In this document: piece by piece, positions 35,279 to 42,667 of the stretch
Layout: every line of letters starts with the position of its first letter
How positions within the stretch are numbered: the stretch's first letter is position 1
From: QHXQ01 sp045807745
Lineage (GTDB): Bacteria; Acidobacteriota; Blastocatellia; Pyrinomonadales; Pyrinomonadaceae
DNA: 64,000 nt
Reading direction: 5' to 3'
Assembly (NCBI GenBank): GCA_045807745.1
Contig: JBJMGT010000042.1
Location: forward strand, 256,781-320,780
The notes under the pieces: model-generated
Databases searched by the model: none
Told to the model about the DNA's origin: nothing
The model's input: only the letters and a program-made list of their open reading frames with translations
Made by a program: the position numbers and the translations under genes

Positions 35279-35372
35279 GCCCTCGCCCCCGCTTGTCACT
35301 CGTCGTGCCCACTGTTATGATCAGCGTTCGGCAATGGCATGTGCCGCCGGTTATTTTGGAGGAGATCAGAGA

Positions 35373-36125
35373 GTGAAAGCAGAATTGAAACAATTAATTG
35401 CTTTACAGAGTTTGGACTTAAACATCCGCCGGCTACAGGCCGAAATGGAAGCCATCCCGCAGAGGCGCGCTGAGATCGAAAAGGAATTCGAGCAGCGCGC
35501 CTCTGAGTTTTTAGCCCTCGAAAATCGGCGCGACGAAGCGCGCAGCACGCGCACACGGCTGGAGACGGAACTCGCCGAGACGCGCACCAAGGCCGAGCAC
35601 TCCGACCGCGCATTGATGGCCGCGACGAACGAGAAGGAGTACACCGCCGCCATCCGCGAAGGCGACGCTGCGCGCAAACATAGCTCCGAGTTGGAAACAA
35701 AAATTCTTGAACAGATGGAAGCCTTAGAGGGTGCGGAGCGCGAGATCGGCCAGCGCGCGCCGGAGATCGAAACCTTGCGCGCGGAGCGCGATGCCCAACT
35801 CGCCGCTCTTGAAACGCAGACCGGGGCGCAGGCGCGCCAGATCGAAGCGCAACGGCAAGAGCGCACGCGCCTACTCGCCGAACTGCCCAAACAGATGAGC
35901 GCGATGTATAACCGCATTAGCACACGCGTGCGCGACGGCATTGCCGTGGCTGAGGCGCGTAACAATTCCTGTAGCGCCTGTCACATGCGCCTACGCCCAC
36001 AGGTCATGACTGAAATCCGGCGCGGCGAAGAGATCATCACCTGCGACAACTGCGCCCGTATCCTCTATTACGTCGCCGATGCAGTCGCACCACAACAGGC
36101 GGCAACGCAGCAGGCGATTTCGTAA
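35373..36125 (+). CDS. Coiled-coil protein with C-terminal C4 zinc ribbon (zf-RING_7 / DUF164 type)
   Basis: A 250-residue cytoplasmic protein. The first ~180 residues are a long antiparallel coiled coil rich in Glu, Arg and Ala. The end has a zinc ribbon with CSACHMRLRPQV ... ITCDNCARILYY (two Cys pairs). Family members are proposed nucleic-acid or ribosome-associated factors; the role is not established here. The GTG at 35373 is chosen because GGAGGA lies 12 bases upstream and the longer frame back to 35220 reads repeat sequence. It is followed by a terminator hairpin. Confidence 0.88.
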   Translation: MKAELKQLIALQSLDLNIRRLQAEMEAIPQRRAEIEKEFEQRASEFLALENRRDEARSTRTRLETELAETRTKAEHSDRALMAATNEKEYTAAIREGDAARKHSSELETKILEQMEALEGAEREIGQRAPEIETLRAERDAQLAALETQTGAQARQIEAQRQERTRLLAELPKQMSAMYNRISTRVRDGIAVAEARNNSCSACHMRLRPQVMTEIRRGEEIITCDNCARILYYVADAVAPQQAATQQAIS

Positions 36126-36130
36126 ATCGC

Positions 36131-36170
36131 AAGGGGGCCGGAGTAAACGTTCTGTACTCCGACCCCGTTG
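36131..36170 (+). terminator. Terminator-like hairpin after the zinc-ribbon gene
   Basis: GGGGCCGGAGTA (36134-36145) pairs with TACTCCGACCCC (36155-36166) with one mismatch and a 9-nt loop. GTTGCTTATTT follows. It lies 8 bases past the stop. Confidence 0.65.
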
Positions 36171-36274
36171 CTTATTTCCCTCGCCTTCTCCTCTTCCAAT
36201 CTCCCGTCATACTTTCGCAACCGGCTCGGCGGCCCAATGCGCGTAAGAGTTTTCGTGTCGGACAAGGGAGACGG

Positions 36275-37336
36275 ATGGCGCGCGCACAAACGGAGATAAA
36301 ACCACAACCAGCGACGGATGTGCCGACGAGCGTCATGCGCGGGCGACGCGCCAAGTGGTGGCGACGGTGCGGCACGAAGCGGCGCGGCTTCTGGTACGAG
36401 GACGCGCGCGGCCGCCGCATCACGGACGAGGCGGCGCTTGAGCGGATCAAGGCGCTCGTCATCCCGCCCGCATGGCGCGAGGTGCGCATCGCGCCCGGCG
36501 CGCACAGTCGGCTGCAAGCCATCGGCGTGGATGCGGGCGGGCGTGTGCAGCGCATCTATCATCCAACGTTCGCCGCGAAGCAGCAGCGCCTCAAGTACGA
36601 AAAGATCGTCCGGTTCGGCGAGCAACTCGGCGCACTCCGCCGACGGACGAACGAAGACATCGCGCGCGTCGATCTCGCGAAAGAACGTGTGCTCGCCGTC
36701 ATCATCAGATTGATCAACGATCTCTACTTCCGCGTCGGCTCAGAGCCGAGCGTCAAGCGCTATCGCACTTACGGCGTGACGACTCTGCGCAACCGGCATC
36801 TCACGATCAAGCGCGGCGGCCGGCTCGTCTTCAACTTCGTCGGCAAGCATCACATACGTCACCGCCGCATCCTCGTCGATGAAGAACTCGCCACGCTCAT
36901 GCGTGACATACAGAAGCTCGGCGGCGCAAAGCTGTTTCACTATTACGACGAAGAACAGCGGAAGGCGCTCCCCATCCGCCCGCGCGACGTGAACGAGTAC
37001 ATCAAGGCGGCGACCGCGCCCGAGTTCTCGGCGAAAGATTTTCGCACGTGGGGCGGGACGTTGTTGGCGGCGGTCGAGTTGGCCGAGTTGGGTCGGCCCG
37101 AAGATGAGAAACAGGCGCAGCACAATATCGTGCGGGCGCTCAAACGTGTGGCCGAACATCTGGGCAACACGCCGACCGTCTGTCGCAGCAGTTACATCCA
37201 CCCGCGCGTGTTGGAGAGCTACTGTGCCGGCACGACGCTCGAAGAGTTTCGCCCGCGCCGTGAGCGCCGCATCGGCCGGCAGCAACCGGAGTATCTGCCG
37301 GAAGAGCGTGCGTTATTGAAATTGCTGCAAGCGTGA
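36275..37336 (+). CDS. DNA topoisomerase IB (poxvirus/bacterial type)
   Basis: Relaxes supercoils by single-strand nicking with a 3'-phosphotyrosyl intermediate. It has 353 residues, normal for bacterial TopIB. The N-terminal domain has GFWYEDARGRRITDEAALERIKALVIPPAW. Active-site residues are visible: the RYRTYGVTTLR region, Lys191 in FVGKHHIRHR, Arg257 in DFRTWGGT, and nucleophile Tyr307 in RSSYIHP. Bacterial TopIB genes are patchily distributed and often horizontally moved; here base composition matches the neighbours. Confidence 0.94.
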   Translation: MARAQTEIKPQPATDVPTSVMRGRRAKWWRRCGTKRRGFWYEDARGRRITDEAALERIKALVIPPAWREVRIAPGAHSRLQAIGVDAGGRVQRIYHPTFAAKQQRLKYEKIVRFGEQLGALRRRTNEDIARVDLAKERVLAVIIRLINDLYFRVGSEPSVKRYRTYGVTTLRNRHLTIKRGGRLVFNFVGKHHIRHRRILVDEELATLMRDIQKLGGAKLFHYYDEEQRKALPIRPRDVNEYIKAATAPEFSAKDFRTWGGTLLAAVELAELGRPEDEKQAQHNIVRALKRVAEHLGNTPTVCRSSYIHPRVLESYCAGTTLEEFRPRRERRIGRQQPEYLPEERALLKLLQA

Positions 37337-37566
37337 AGAGTGCTTCGTGGTTGAGGTTAACGGGGGCCGGTCGTAACGGCCCTAAAAGTTTAGGCCGGCA
37401 CGTCTCGGAGTGCGTACCGGCCAAGCTCTGGAGTCTTCGCGCCGGTTCCGGCGCAGACGCTGCTGTAAAGGAGATTCAGGCCGCAGCAGCGGTGCATCGA
37501 CGCGGACTCAAGCCATTGCTGGGCAGCCTACACGGCCGCGCGACTTACTACCAGCGTTCGTTTTTA
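37337..37566. other. Structured intergenic stretch after topoisomerase IB, no gene
   Basis: No convincing frame is seen. Two GC-rich hairpins lie near its start: GGGCCG/CGGCCC around 37365-37382 and GGCCGG/CCGGCC around 37392-37421. Either may terminate the topoisomerase transcript. The rest up to the nested palindrome holds nothing recognised. Confidence 0.5.
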
Positions 37567-37724
37567 GTTAGAACCGCCAGCGGTAGCGGGCGGGCGTACC
37601 AATTGCGGAATGCGGATTTCGGATTGCGGATTCTAAGACGACTTCTTTAATCCGCATTCCGCATTCCGCATTCCGCATTCCGCATTCCGCAATCTAACTG
37701 CCCGCTACCGCTGGCGGTTCTGAC
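37567..37724. repeat. Nested palindrome: 22-bp perfect outer stem enclosing ATTCCGC heptad arrays
   Basis: The outer inverted repeat at 37570-37591 and 37700-37721 is perfect over 22 bases and extends with one mismatch to 37567 and 37724. Inside, four heptads at 37602-37629 (ATTGCGG, AATGCGG, ATTTCGG, ATTGCGG) face six at 37649-37690 (AATCCGC then five exact ATTCCGC). It sits between convergent genes and ends 8 bases before the M56 gene stop. Confidence 0.92.
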
Positions 37725-37731
37725 TTTTAGT

Positions 37732-38742
37732 TTACTTGAGCGCGTTGACCGCGTATTCGAGCGCCGTGTGCATAGCGACGAGCACACGTGCGTCGGCAGC
37801 GAAGAGAGCGGCCATCAGTAGCAGCGCGCATGAGGCGGCCCAGAACCACGCGCCGAAGGCGGCCACGTTCGCGCGCCGTGTCTCCATGTTACCCGCCGCC
37901 AATTGCGTCAGGCGGCGCACGCGCCACGCGAGACTGTCGCCGTCCCATGCGCCGATCAGAAACGCGCCGGCCGGCATCGCGGGGCGTGCGCCCTCTGGTA
38001 CGAGCCGCGCGATCTTGACGAGCGCCGCGGCCAAGTCGAGTGCCGTGTCTGCGTCGCCGCCACGGGCTGCGTGCTCGTCGGCGGCCGCTTCCGCGCTCTC
38101 GCTCCAAGCGCGGTCGAGCGTGCGCCCGGCGGGCACGATGGTTAACAGGTCGCGGCAGGCGCGCAAGACAGCGCGTTTCAAATTATCGCGCGCCGCGAGA
38201 TGACCGTACTCGTGCGCGAGCGCGGCACGCAGTTCCGTCTCGCTGAGCGCGTTAAAGAGGTGTTGCGCGATGAAGAGGCGCGGGCGGATTGCGCCAACGA
38301 CCGCAACGACGGGGAAGCGATGCGCGACGCGGTACGCGGGCAGTTTTATGCCGGGCAATTGAATCGGCTCGGCGTAGCGCAGCCAGTCAGCGACGAGCCG
38401 GCGCGTTGTGCGCCACGCGGCCAGCCCGCGCCAGACGGCCAAGGCCAGACCGATGATCGACAGTGCGGCAAGCGCGGCGAGTTTGCCACTGACCGCTTCC
38501 GGCGTCGCCTCCGGCTCGTAACGCAAGTAGGACGGCACGACGAGCGTGGCCACGAAAACAAGCGCGAGCGCGCACGGAGCGACGCGCAGCGTGAACAGCA
38601 GTTGCGCGCGCGCGGCGGCCGACCACGCCTGCGTGCGGCGGCGCAGCCAGCCGCGCCACACACCGGCGACCGCGAGCGCGGCGAGTGCGTTCGCCGTCAG
38701 CAGGGCCGTGAGCGCGAGGCATAAACCGAGTAGTTGATACAT
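37732..38742 (-). CDS. M56 family (BlaR1-like) membrane metallopeptidase
   Basis: A 336-residue membrane protease. Hydrophobic helices lie at about 5-28, 46-71 and 87-107, with one near the C-terminus (AFGAWFWAASCALLLMAALFA). The cytosolic zinc motif HEYGH (177-181) is followed by LAARDNLKRAVLRACRDLL. M56 proteins cleave BlaI-type repressors; the BlaI gene lies immediately upstream (5-base gap). Unlike BlaR1 and MecR1, the chain ends about 30 residues after the last helix, so there is no penicillin-binding sensor domain and the signal it senses is unknown. ATG 38742 (MYQLLGLCLALTA) is used; the longer frame overlaps blaI. Confidence 0.88.
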   Translation of the reverse strand: MYQLLGLCLALTALLTANALAALAVAGVWRGWLRRRTQAWSAAARAQLLFTLRVAPCALALVFVATLVVPSYLRYEPEATPEAVSGKLAALAALSIIGLALAVWRGLAAWRTTRRLVADWLRYAEPIQLPGIKLPAYRVAHRFPVVAVVGAIRPRLFIAQHLFNALSETELRAALAHEYGHLAARDNLKRAVLRACRDLLTIVPAGRTLDRAWSESAEAAADEHAARGGDADTALDLAAALVKIARLVPEGARPAMPAGAFLIGAWDGDSLAWRVRRLTQLAAGNMETRRANVAAFGAWFWAASCALLLMAALFAADARVLVAMHTALEYAVNALK

Positions 38743-38747
38743 GGGCT

Positions 38748-39212
38748 TTAGTCCTCGCCTCGGCGCGCGGCAGCGCGGCGCAGTTGCCGGCGCTTCTCTT
38801 TCACGAGCCGCTCCAACTCGTCCAACAACTCGCGGTCGCGCTCGCTGACCGCGTCCACGATGCACGCGAGTACAGGCTCGACCGATTGCTCAGCGTCGCG
38901 CCCTAAGAGCGCGTCGAGCACGTCCACGGCGATGCCGCGCTCGAACTCTGCGGGCGAGACGCGCGGCGCGTAGATGAAGGCGCGCCCGTCCTTGTGGCGC
39001 GCGAGCAGATTCTTTTTGTAGAGCCTATCGAGCGTGGTCATCAAGGTCGTGTAGGCGACGCGGCCCGCGAACTCGTCGTGTACGTCGCGCACGCTGACCG
39101 TGCCGCGCTGCCACGCGCACTCCAACACCGCGCGCTCTAGTTTACCGAGCGCGGGCAGCACCGCGTCGGATGGTCGCTGAAAGCCGAACAGGCGAAAAGC
39201 TGGTATCTTCAT
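38748..39212 (-). CDS. BlaI/MecI/CopY family transcriptional repressor
   Basis: A winged-helix repressor of 154 residues. The DNA-binding domain (about 20-95) has LGKLERAVLECAWQRGTVSVRDVHDEF and AYTTLMTTLDRLYKKNLLARHKDGRAFIYAPRVS, the typical BlaI segment. The C-terminal part is a helical dimerisation region that the M56 protease would cut. It is cotranscribed with the M56 gene. No beta-lactamase gene is nearby, so the target genes are elsewhere or it regulates itself. I see no clear TACA/TGTA operator dyad in the leader. Confidence 0.92.
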   Translation of the reverse strand: MKIPAFRLFGFQRPSDAVLPALGKLERAVLECAWQRGTVSVRDVHDEFAGRVAYTTLMTTLDRLYKKNLLARHKDGRAFIYAPRVSPAEFERGIAVDVLDALLGRDAEQSVEPVLACIVDAVSERDRELLDELERLVKEKRRQLRRAAARRGED

Positions 39213-39662
39213 AACGGTTGCCAGTTATAGTTTGAATCGCGCCGCGCGGTCAATGAGCGCGGGCGATGGTTGCGGAAAAAGTTATTGGCCACCGGATGTC
39301 CCCCAACACCCGGCGGCCAACGATGCGAAGGTGCGCTGCTCGTTCACCCCTTGACTGACGCGCATGACGGAAGAGCAGCGAGCACGAGCCTTTTAAGGGA
39401 CTCGACCTTCGCGCTTCGGCCCGCCTCGCCGCCTCCCCGAATGGCAACGCAGCCGGCTGAAGAACTTTCGCTTGGAGCGCCTTAACCCTGAATCTCCGGC
39501 TTGCGCCGACCCTCCAAGCGACCCTACCCACTCAATGCGCGAATTATCGCCGCCCCCCTTGAGGAAAACTTGAGCCGGAGCGCGGGCCGGTCTCAACATT
39601 ACACATAAACTCTTTTGTTTGGAGCATTTACCGCGTAAAAATTTTAGCGAGAATTTTTTTCA
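39213..39662. other. Intergenic region upstream of blaI, no gene recognised
   Basis: About 450 bases with only short, unconvincing frames of skewed composition. It should hold the blaI promoter near 39213-39290. Bases 39600-39655 are AT-rich. It abuts the REP/MITE-like element. Confidence 0.4.
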
Positions 39663-39938
39663 GCCTGCGGAGCAGGCGGTCAGCATAAAGCCTAGCGCGA
39701 CGCCGCAGGCGAGCGCTGGGTTAGCCGTTAGACATCATGACCAAGCCCACGGAGTGGGCAGCAGCGCGATTTCGTAGCAAAGATGATGTGGTAGAGCAGG
39801 TTGACGTATGATCGCATAATTGCAACCTCGCGCACTGCTGCCCGCTCTCGCGGGCTTGCGCCTATTCGGCTCGCTCTACCCAGCGTTCCGCTTACGCTCC
39901 ACGCTCTCGCTTTATGCTGACCGCCCGCTGACGCGGGC
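39663..39938. mobile_element. REP/MITE-like palindromic element with remnant of a RAYT/IS200-type transposase
   Basis: The two ends mirror each other. Left: hairpin GCCTGC-GGA-GCAGGC (39663-39677), then a 16-base box at 39676-39691. Right: the exact complement of that box (39909-39924), then hairpin GCCCGC-TGAC-GCGGGC (39923-39938). Further hairpins GCCCAC-GGA-GTGGGC (39745-39759) and GCCCGC-TCTC-GCGGGC (39840-39855) mirror each other inside. The centre encodes the start of a transposase on the minus strand. The layout fits an internally deleted IS200/RAYT element or a REPIN. Confidence 0.75.
39728..39817 (-). pseudogene. RAYT/IS200-type transposase, N-terminal fragment
   Basis: A 29-codon frame starts at ATG 39817 and begins MRSYVNLLYHIIFATKSR, which closely matches the first strand of REP-associated tyrosine transposases and IS200 TnpA (YHIVFSTK-type). 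The reading frame then enters a REP hairpin (CCPLRGLGHDV) and stops. The HUH motif and catalytic Tyr are absent, so it is non-functional. Only about 18 residues support the call. Confidence 0.65.
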
Positions 39939-40295
39939 TGGTCACATGATCTTTATCTCGCCCGCCCTCTTACGAGACGGTTAGCAATTCCGCGTCGCCA
40001 ACTGCACACGAAATAGTGCCGGCGCTGCACCATCTCGCATAGCTTGATCCCTAACTATCGTATAAATTTCCTGAAGAAACGTTATATCCTCCGCACACGT
40101 CTTCTCCAATGCTGACGTGGGCACAGACTTTGCACTCGCGCCAGACAGCAAATCGCGAAGCCCAGCGCATGCACAAAGTCAGACCGGGCGCGCCAGTTGT
40201 TCTCGCCTACTCGCCAGCGCCCGATTAAGGAATGCACGCCTGTGACCGGAAGCGACAAACGACTCTCCGTTCAGTACAACCAAAGGAGCGTAGCT
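39939..40295. other. Leader region of the FecR/DUF6600 gene, no gene recognised
   Basis: About 360 bases without a credible frame other than an unlikely upstream extension of the next gene from 40197. It probably holds that gene's promoter. The ribosome binding site AAAGGAG is at 40282-40288. Confidence 0.4.
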
Positions 40296-42467
40296 ATGCG
40301 CTACAACACCACCGCCCGAACTCTCTTGCTTTCGATCCTGCTGCTCACTGCGACCGCCGTCACCGCCCGTGCCAGCGACGACACGACGGACGACCGCTAC
40401 GACTACGACGAGTCGGCGCGCGTCGCCCGCATCAGTCTCTTAAGCGGCGACGTATCGCTGCGCCGCGCCGACAGCAAGAAGTGGGAGCACGCCACTCTAA
40501 ACTTCCCGCTCGTCGAAGGCGACCGCGTGGCGACCGGCGCAGGCGCGCGCGCCGAGATACAGATCGACGCGCGCAACTTCATCCGCCTCGGCGAGTACGC
40601 GACGCTCGAAGTCGTTACTCTGCGCCCCGAAGGCGTCGCGCTCAGCGTGCCCGCCGGCACGGCCACACTCAGGCTCGCACGTTTTGATCACGCCAAAGAG
40701 TATTTCGAGATCGACGCGCCGAAGACGACCATCGCGGCCGAGTTGACAGGTCTCTACCGCCTCGACGTGACGGAGAAAGGCAACGTGCGCGTCACCGTCC
40801 GCGACGGCGGGCGCGCGCGCCTCTACTCCGACACCTCCGGCTTCACCCTGCGCGACGGGCGCACGGCTGAGTTGGCTTACGACAACACGGGCGAAGGCGA
40901 TTGGAACTTCACCGCCGCCGCCGAACTCGACTCGTGGGATCAGTGGAACGACTACCGCGAGCATTATCTTGCGTCGCGGCTGCGCTACGACAACCGTGAC
41001 CGCTACTACGATCAGGATGTCTGGGGCGCGGAAGAGTTGGACGCCTACGGCGATTGGGTCGAGACGCGCGACTACGGTTACGTCTGGCGACCACACACGA
41101 CCGTCATCAACAACTATAACGATTGGGCGCCCTATCGTTACGGGCACTGGGTCTGGTGTCCGCCTTACGGCTGGACTTGGGTCGGCGACGAGGAGTGGGG
41201 CTGGGCCCCGTATCACTATGGGCGCTGGGTCTATTACAACAACTACTGGTGCTGGGCCCCGCGCGGTTACTACCATTACAACCACCACAGTTGGTGGCGG
41301 CCCGCGCTCGTCGCGTTCGTCCACTTCAATCTCTCGTTCGGTAATAACGTCTGTTGGTATCCGCTCGGCTACCATCAGCCCGACCCGCACGCGCGCTACT
41401 ATCAACAGACGGGTCGCCTGACGCCTCTGCGCGCTGGCGAGATCGGCCGGCTTGCGCGTGTCAATCCGATCTACCAACGCGCGGTCACCACTCTGCCCGC
41501 AAGCGATTTCGGCGCGGGCACAGGGCGGGCGCGACCCGCCTCCATCGAACTCGCGCAACGCGCGATCAACACCGATCCGGTGCGCGGGCGACTGCCGATC
41601 AGACCCGCCGATGGCGGCGGCGACACCGGCACGGGCCGGCCCGCGCTCAGTGAACTACCTGTTCGCGGCGGCGCGTCGAAGCTTAGCCCGCACGATCTTG
41701 ATCGCCCCGTGTTTGATCGACCGACCGGCGCGGCGCCGCGCGTGCCCGGCAAAGCGCTCGACGGCGAGTTGAAGCGCGAGCGCGTCTTCAACAACCGCAC
41801 CCCGCGCATCATCCCGCCCGACGCGACCAGCGGCACAGGCGATAACAACGCAGGCGAGCGCGGCACAGGCGCAGTCGCACGGCCCGCACGGCCGCCGCGT
41901 GAGAAGGTCATTGACGGCAACGGTCAGATCGGCGCACCCGACGAGCCGCGCCCCATCCGGCCCGTGCGTCCGAACGATGACAACAACACGCGCCCGCGCG
42001 ACCCGGCCGTGACGGATCGCATTGAGCGCAAACGCGACAGCGTCGAGCGGATGGACGGCAACGGCGAACGGCCGCTGCCTGACGAACGGCGCGCACGGCC
42101 CGTGCCGCCTGACCCGGCGACAGTGCAGCCCGAACCGTCTGTGCGTGAGCGCCCACAGAAAGTCGAGCGCCCTGTACCGGAGGAGCGCCGGTCTGAACCC
42201 GCGCCGCGCATCGAGCGGCCAGAACCGCCGCGCGAGCGGAGCGAGCCGAAGTACGAACGCCCGGAGCCGCGCGTCGAACGCTCCGCACCGCCCCCACGCG
42301 AAGAGCGCCCTGCACCGCGTGAAGAGCGGCCGCAACGCGAGGAACGTTCCGCACCGCCGGAGCGGTCTGCGCCGCCGCCGCAACGCGAAGAAAAACACGC
42401 CGATCCGCCGCGCTCACAAGAAGCGCCTAAAGAAACTCACTCGCGCAAGGATCCGCCGACGCGCTGA
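40296..42467 (+). CDS. Secreted FecR-domain protein with DUF6600 Trp/Tyr repeats and a charged disordered tail
   Basis: A 723-residue exported protein. AAAGGAG lies 7 bases before ATG 40296, and the signal peptide is residues 1-28 (ending ARA). A FecR domain (about 45-150) binds nothing known here. A DUF6600-type region (about 210-370) is rich in W, Y and G: YGDWVETRDYGYVWRP, APYRYGHWVWCPPYGWTWV and EEWGWAPYHYGRWVYY are successive imperfect repeats. The last ~270 residues are disordered, rich in Pro, Arg and Glu (ERPxPxER-like repeats), a polyampholyte tail. It is probably a cell-surface or periplasmic structural protein. No sigma/anti-sigma neighbours are present, so it is unlike iron-transport FecR. 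Confidence 0.85.
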   Translation: MRYNTTARTLLLSILLLTATAVTARASDDTTDDRYDYDESARVARISLLSGDVSLRRADSKKWEHATLNFPLVEGDRVATGAGARAEIQIDARNFIRLGEYATLEVVTLRPEGVALSVPAGTATLRLARFDHAKEYFEIDAPKTTIAAELTGLYRLDVTEKGNVRVTVRDGGRARLYSDTSGFTLRDGRTAELAYDNTGEGDWNFTAAAELDSWDQWNDYREHYLASRLRYDNRDRYYDQDVWGAEELDAYGDWVETRDYGYVWRPHTTVINNYNDWAPYRYGHWVWCPPYGWTWVGDEEWGWAPYHYGRWVYYNNYWCWAPRGYYHYNHHSWWRPALVAFVHFNLSFGNNVCWYPLGYHQPDPHARYYQQTGRLTPLRAGEIGRLARVNPIYQRAVTTLPASDFGAGTGRARPASIELAQRAINTDPVRGRLPIRPADGGGDTGTGRPALSELPVRGGASKLSPHDLDRPVFDRPTGAAPRVPGKALDGELKRERVFNNRTPRIIPPDATSGTGDNNAGERGTGAVARPARPPREKVIDGNGQIGAPDEPRPIRPVRPNDDNNTRPRDPAVTDRIERKRDSVERMDGNGERPLPDERRARPVPPDPATVQPEPSVRERPQKVERPVPEERRSEPAPRIERPEPPRERSEPKYERPEPRVERSAPPPREERPAPREERPQREERSAPPERSAPPPQREEKHADPPRSQEAPKETHSRKDPPTR

Positions 42468-42503
42468 TCTATTGCTTAAGTTGAGTGCAGCGCATGATCA
42501 GAT

Positions 42504-42597
42504 CAACACAGAGGACACGGAGGGCACAGAAGATTTGAAATCTCAGATTTGAAATTTGAGATCGCTTTTCTCTGCGCCCTCCGTGCTCTCTGTGTTG
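42504..42597. repeat. Heptad-type palindrome between the DUF6600 and TIGR03437 genes
   Basis: Outer arms of 27 bases (42504-42530 and 42571-42597) pair at 24 positions. Read in heptads the left arm is ACAGAGG, ACACGGA, GGGCACA. The inner part has four heptads at 42533-42560: ATTTGAA, ATCTCAG, ATTTGAA, ATTTGAG. These can form an inner hairpin. Confidence 0.85.
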
Positions 42598-42667
42598 AAA
42601 GCCCCGCGCGTCATAGGCCCCCAAAACCCGTAGCGCGCAAGCACCTCCCCGGAAAGGTTTCCGTCCG

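Noticed and set aside
35220..35372. N-terminal extension of the zinc-ribbon protein (MTSDKLLGFHSSLVTCHLSL...)
   Set aside because: It translates the repeat arrays; a good ribosome binding site precedes the GTG at 35373.
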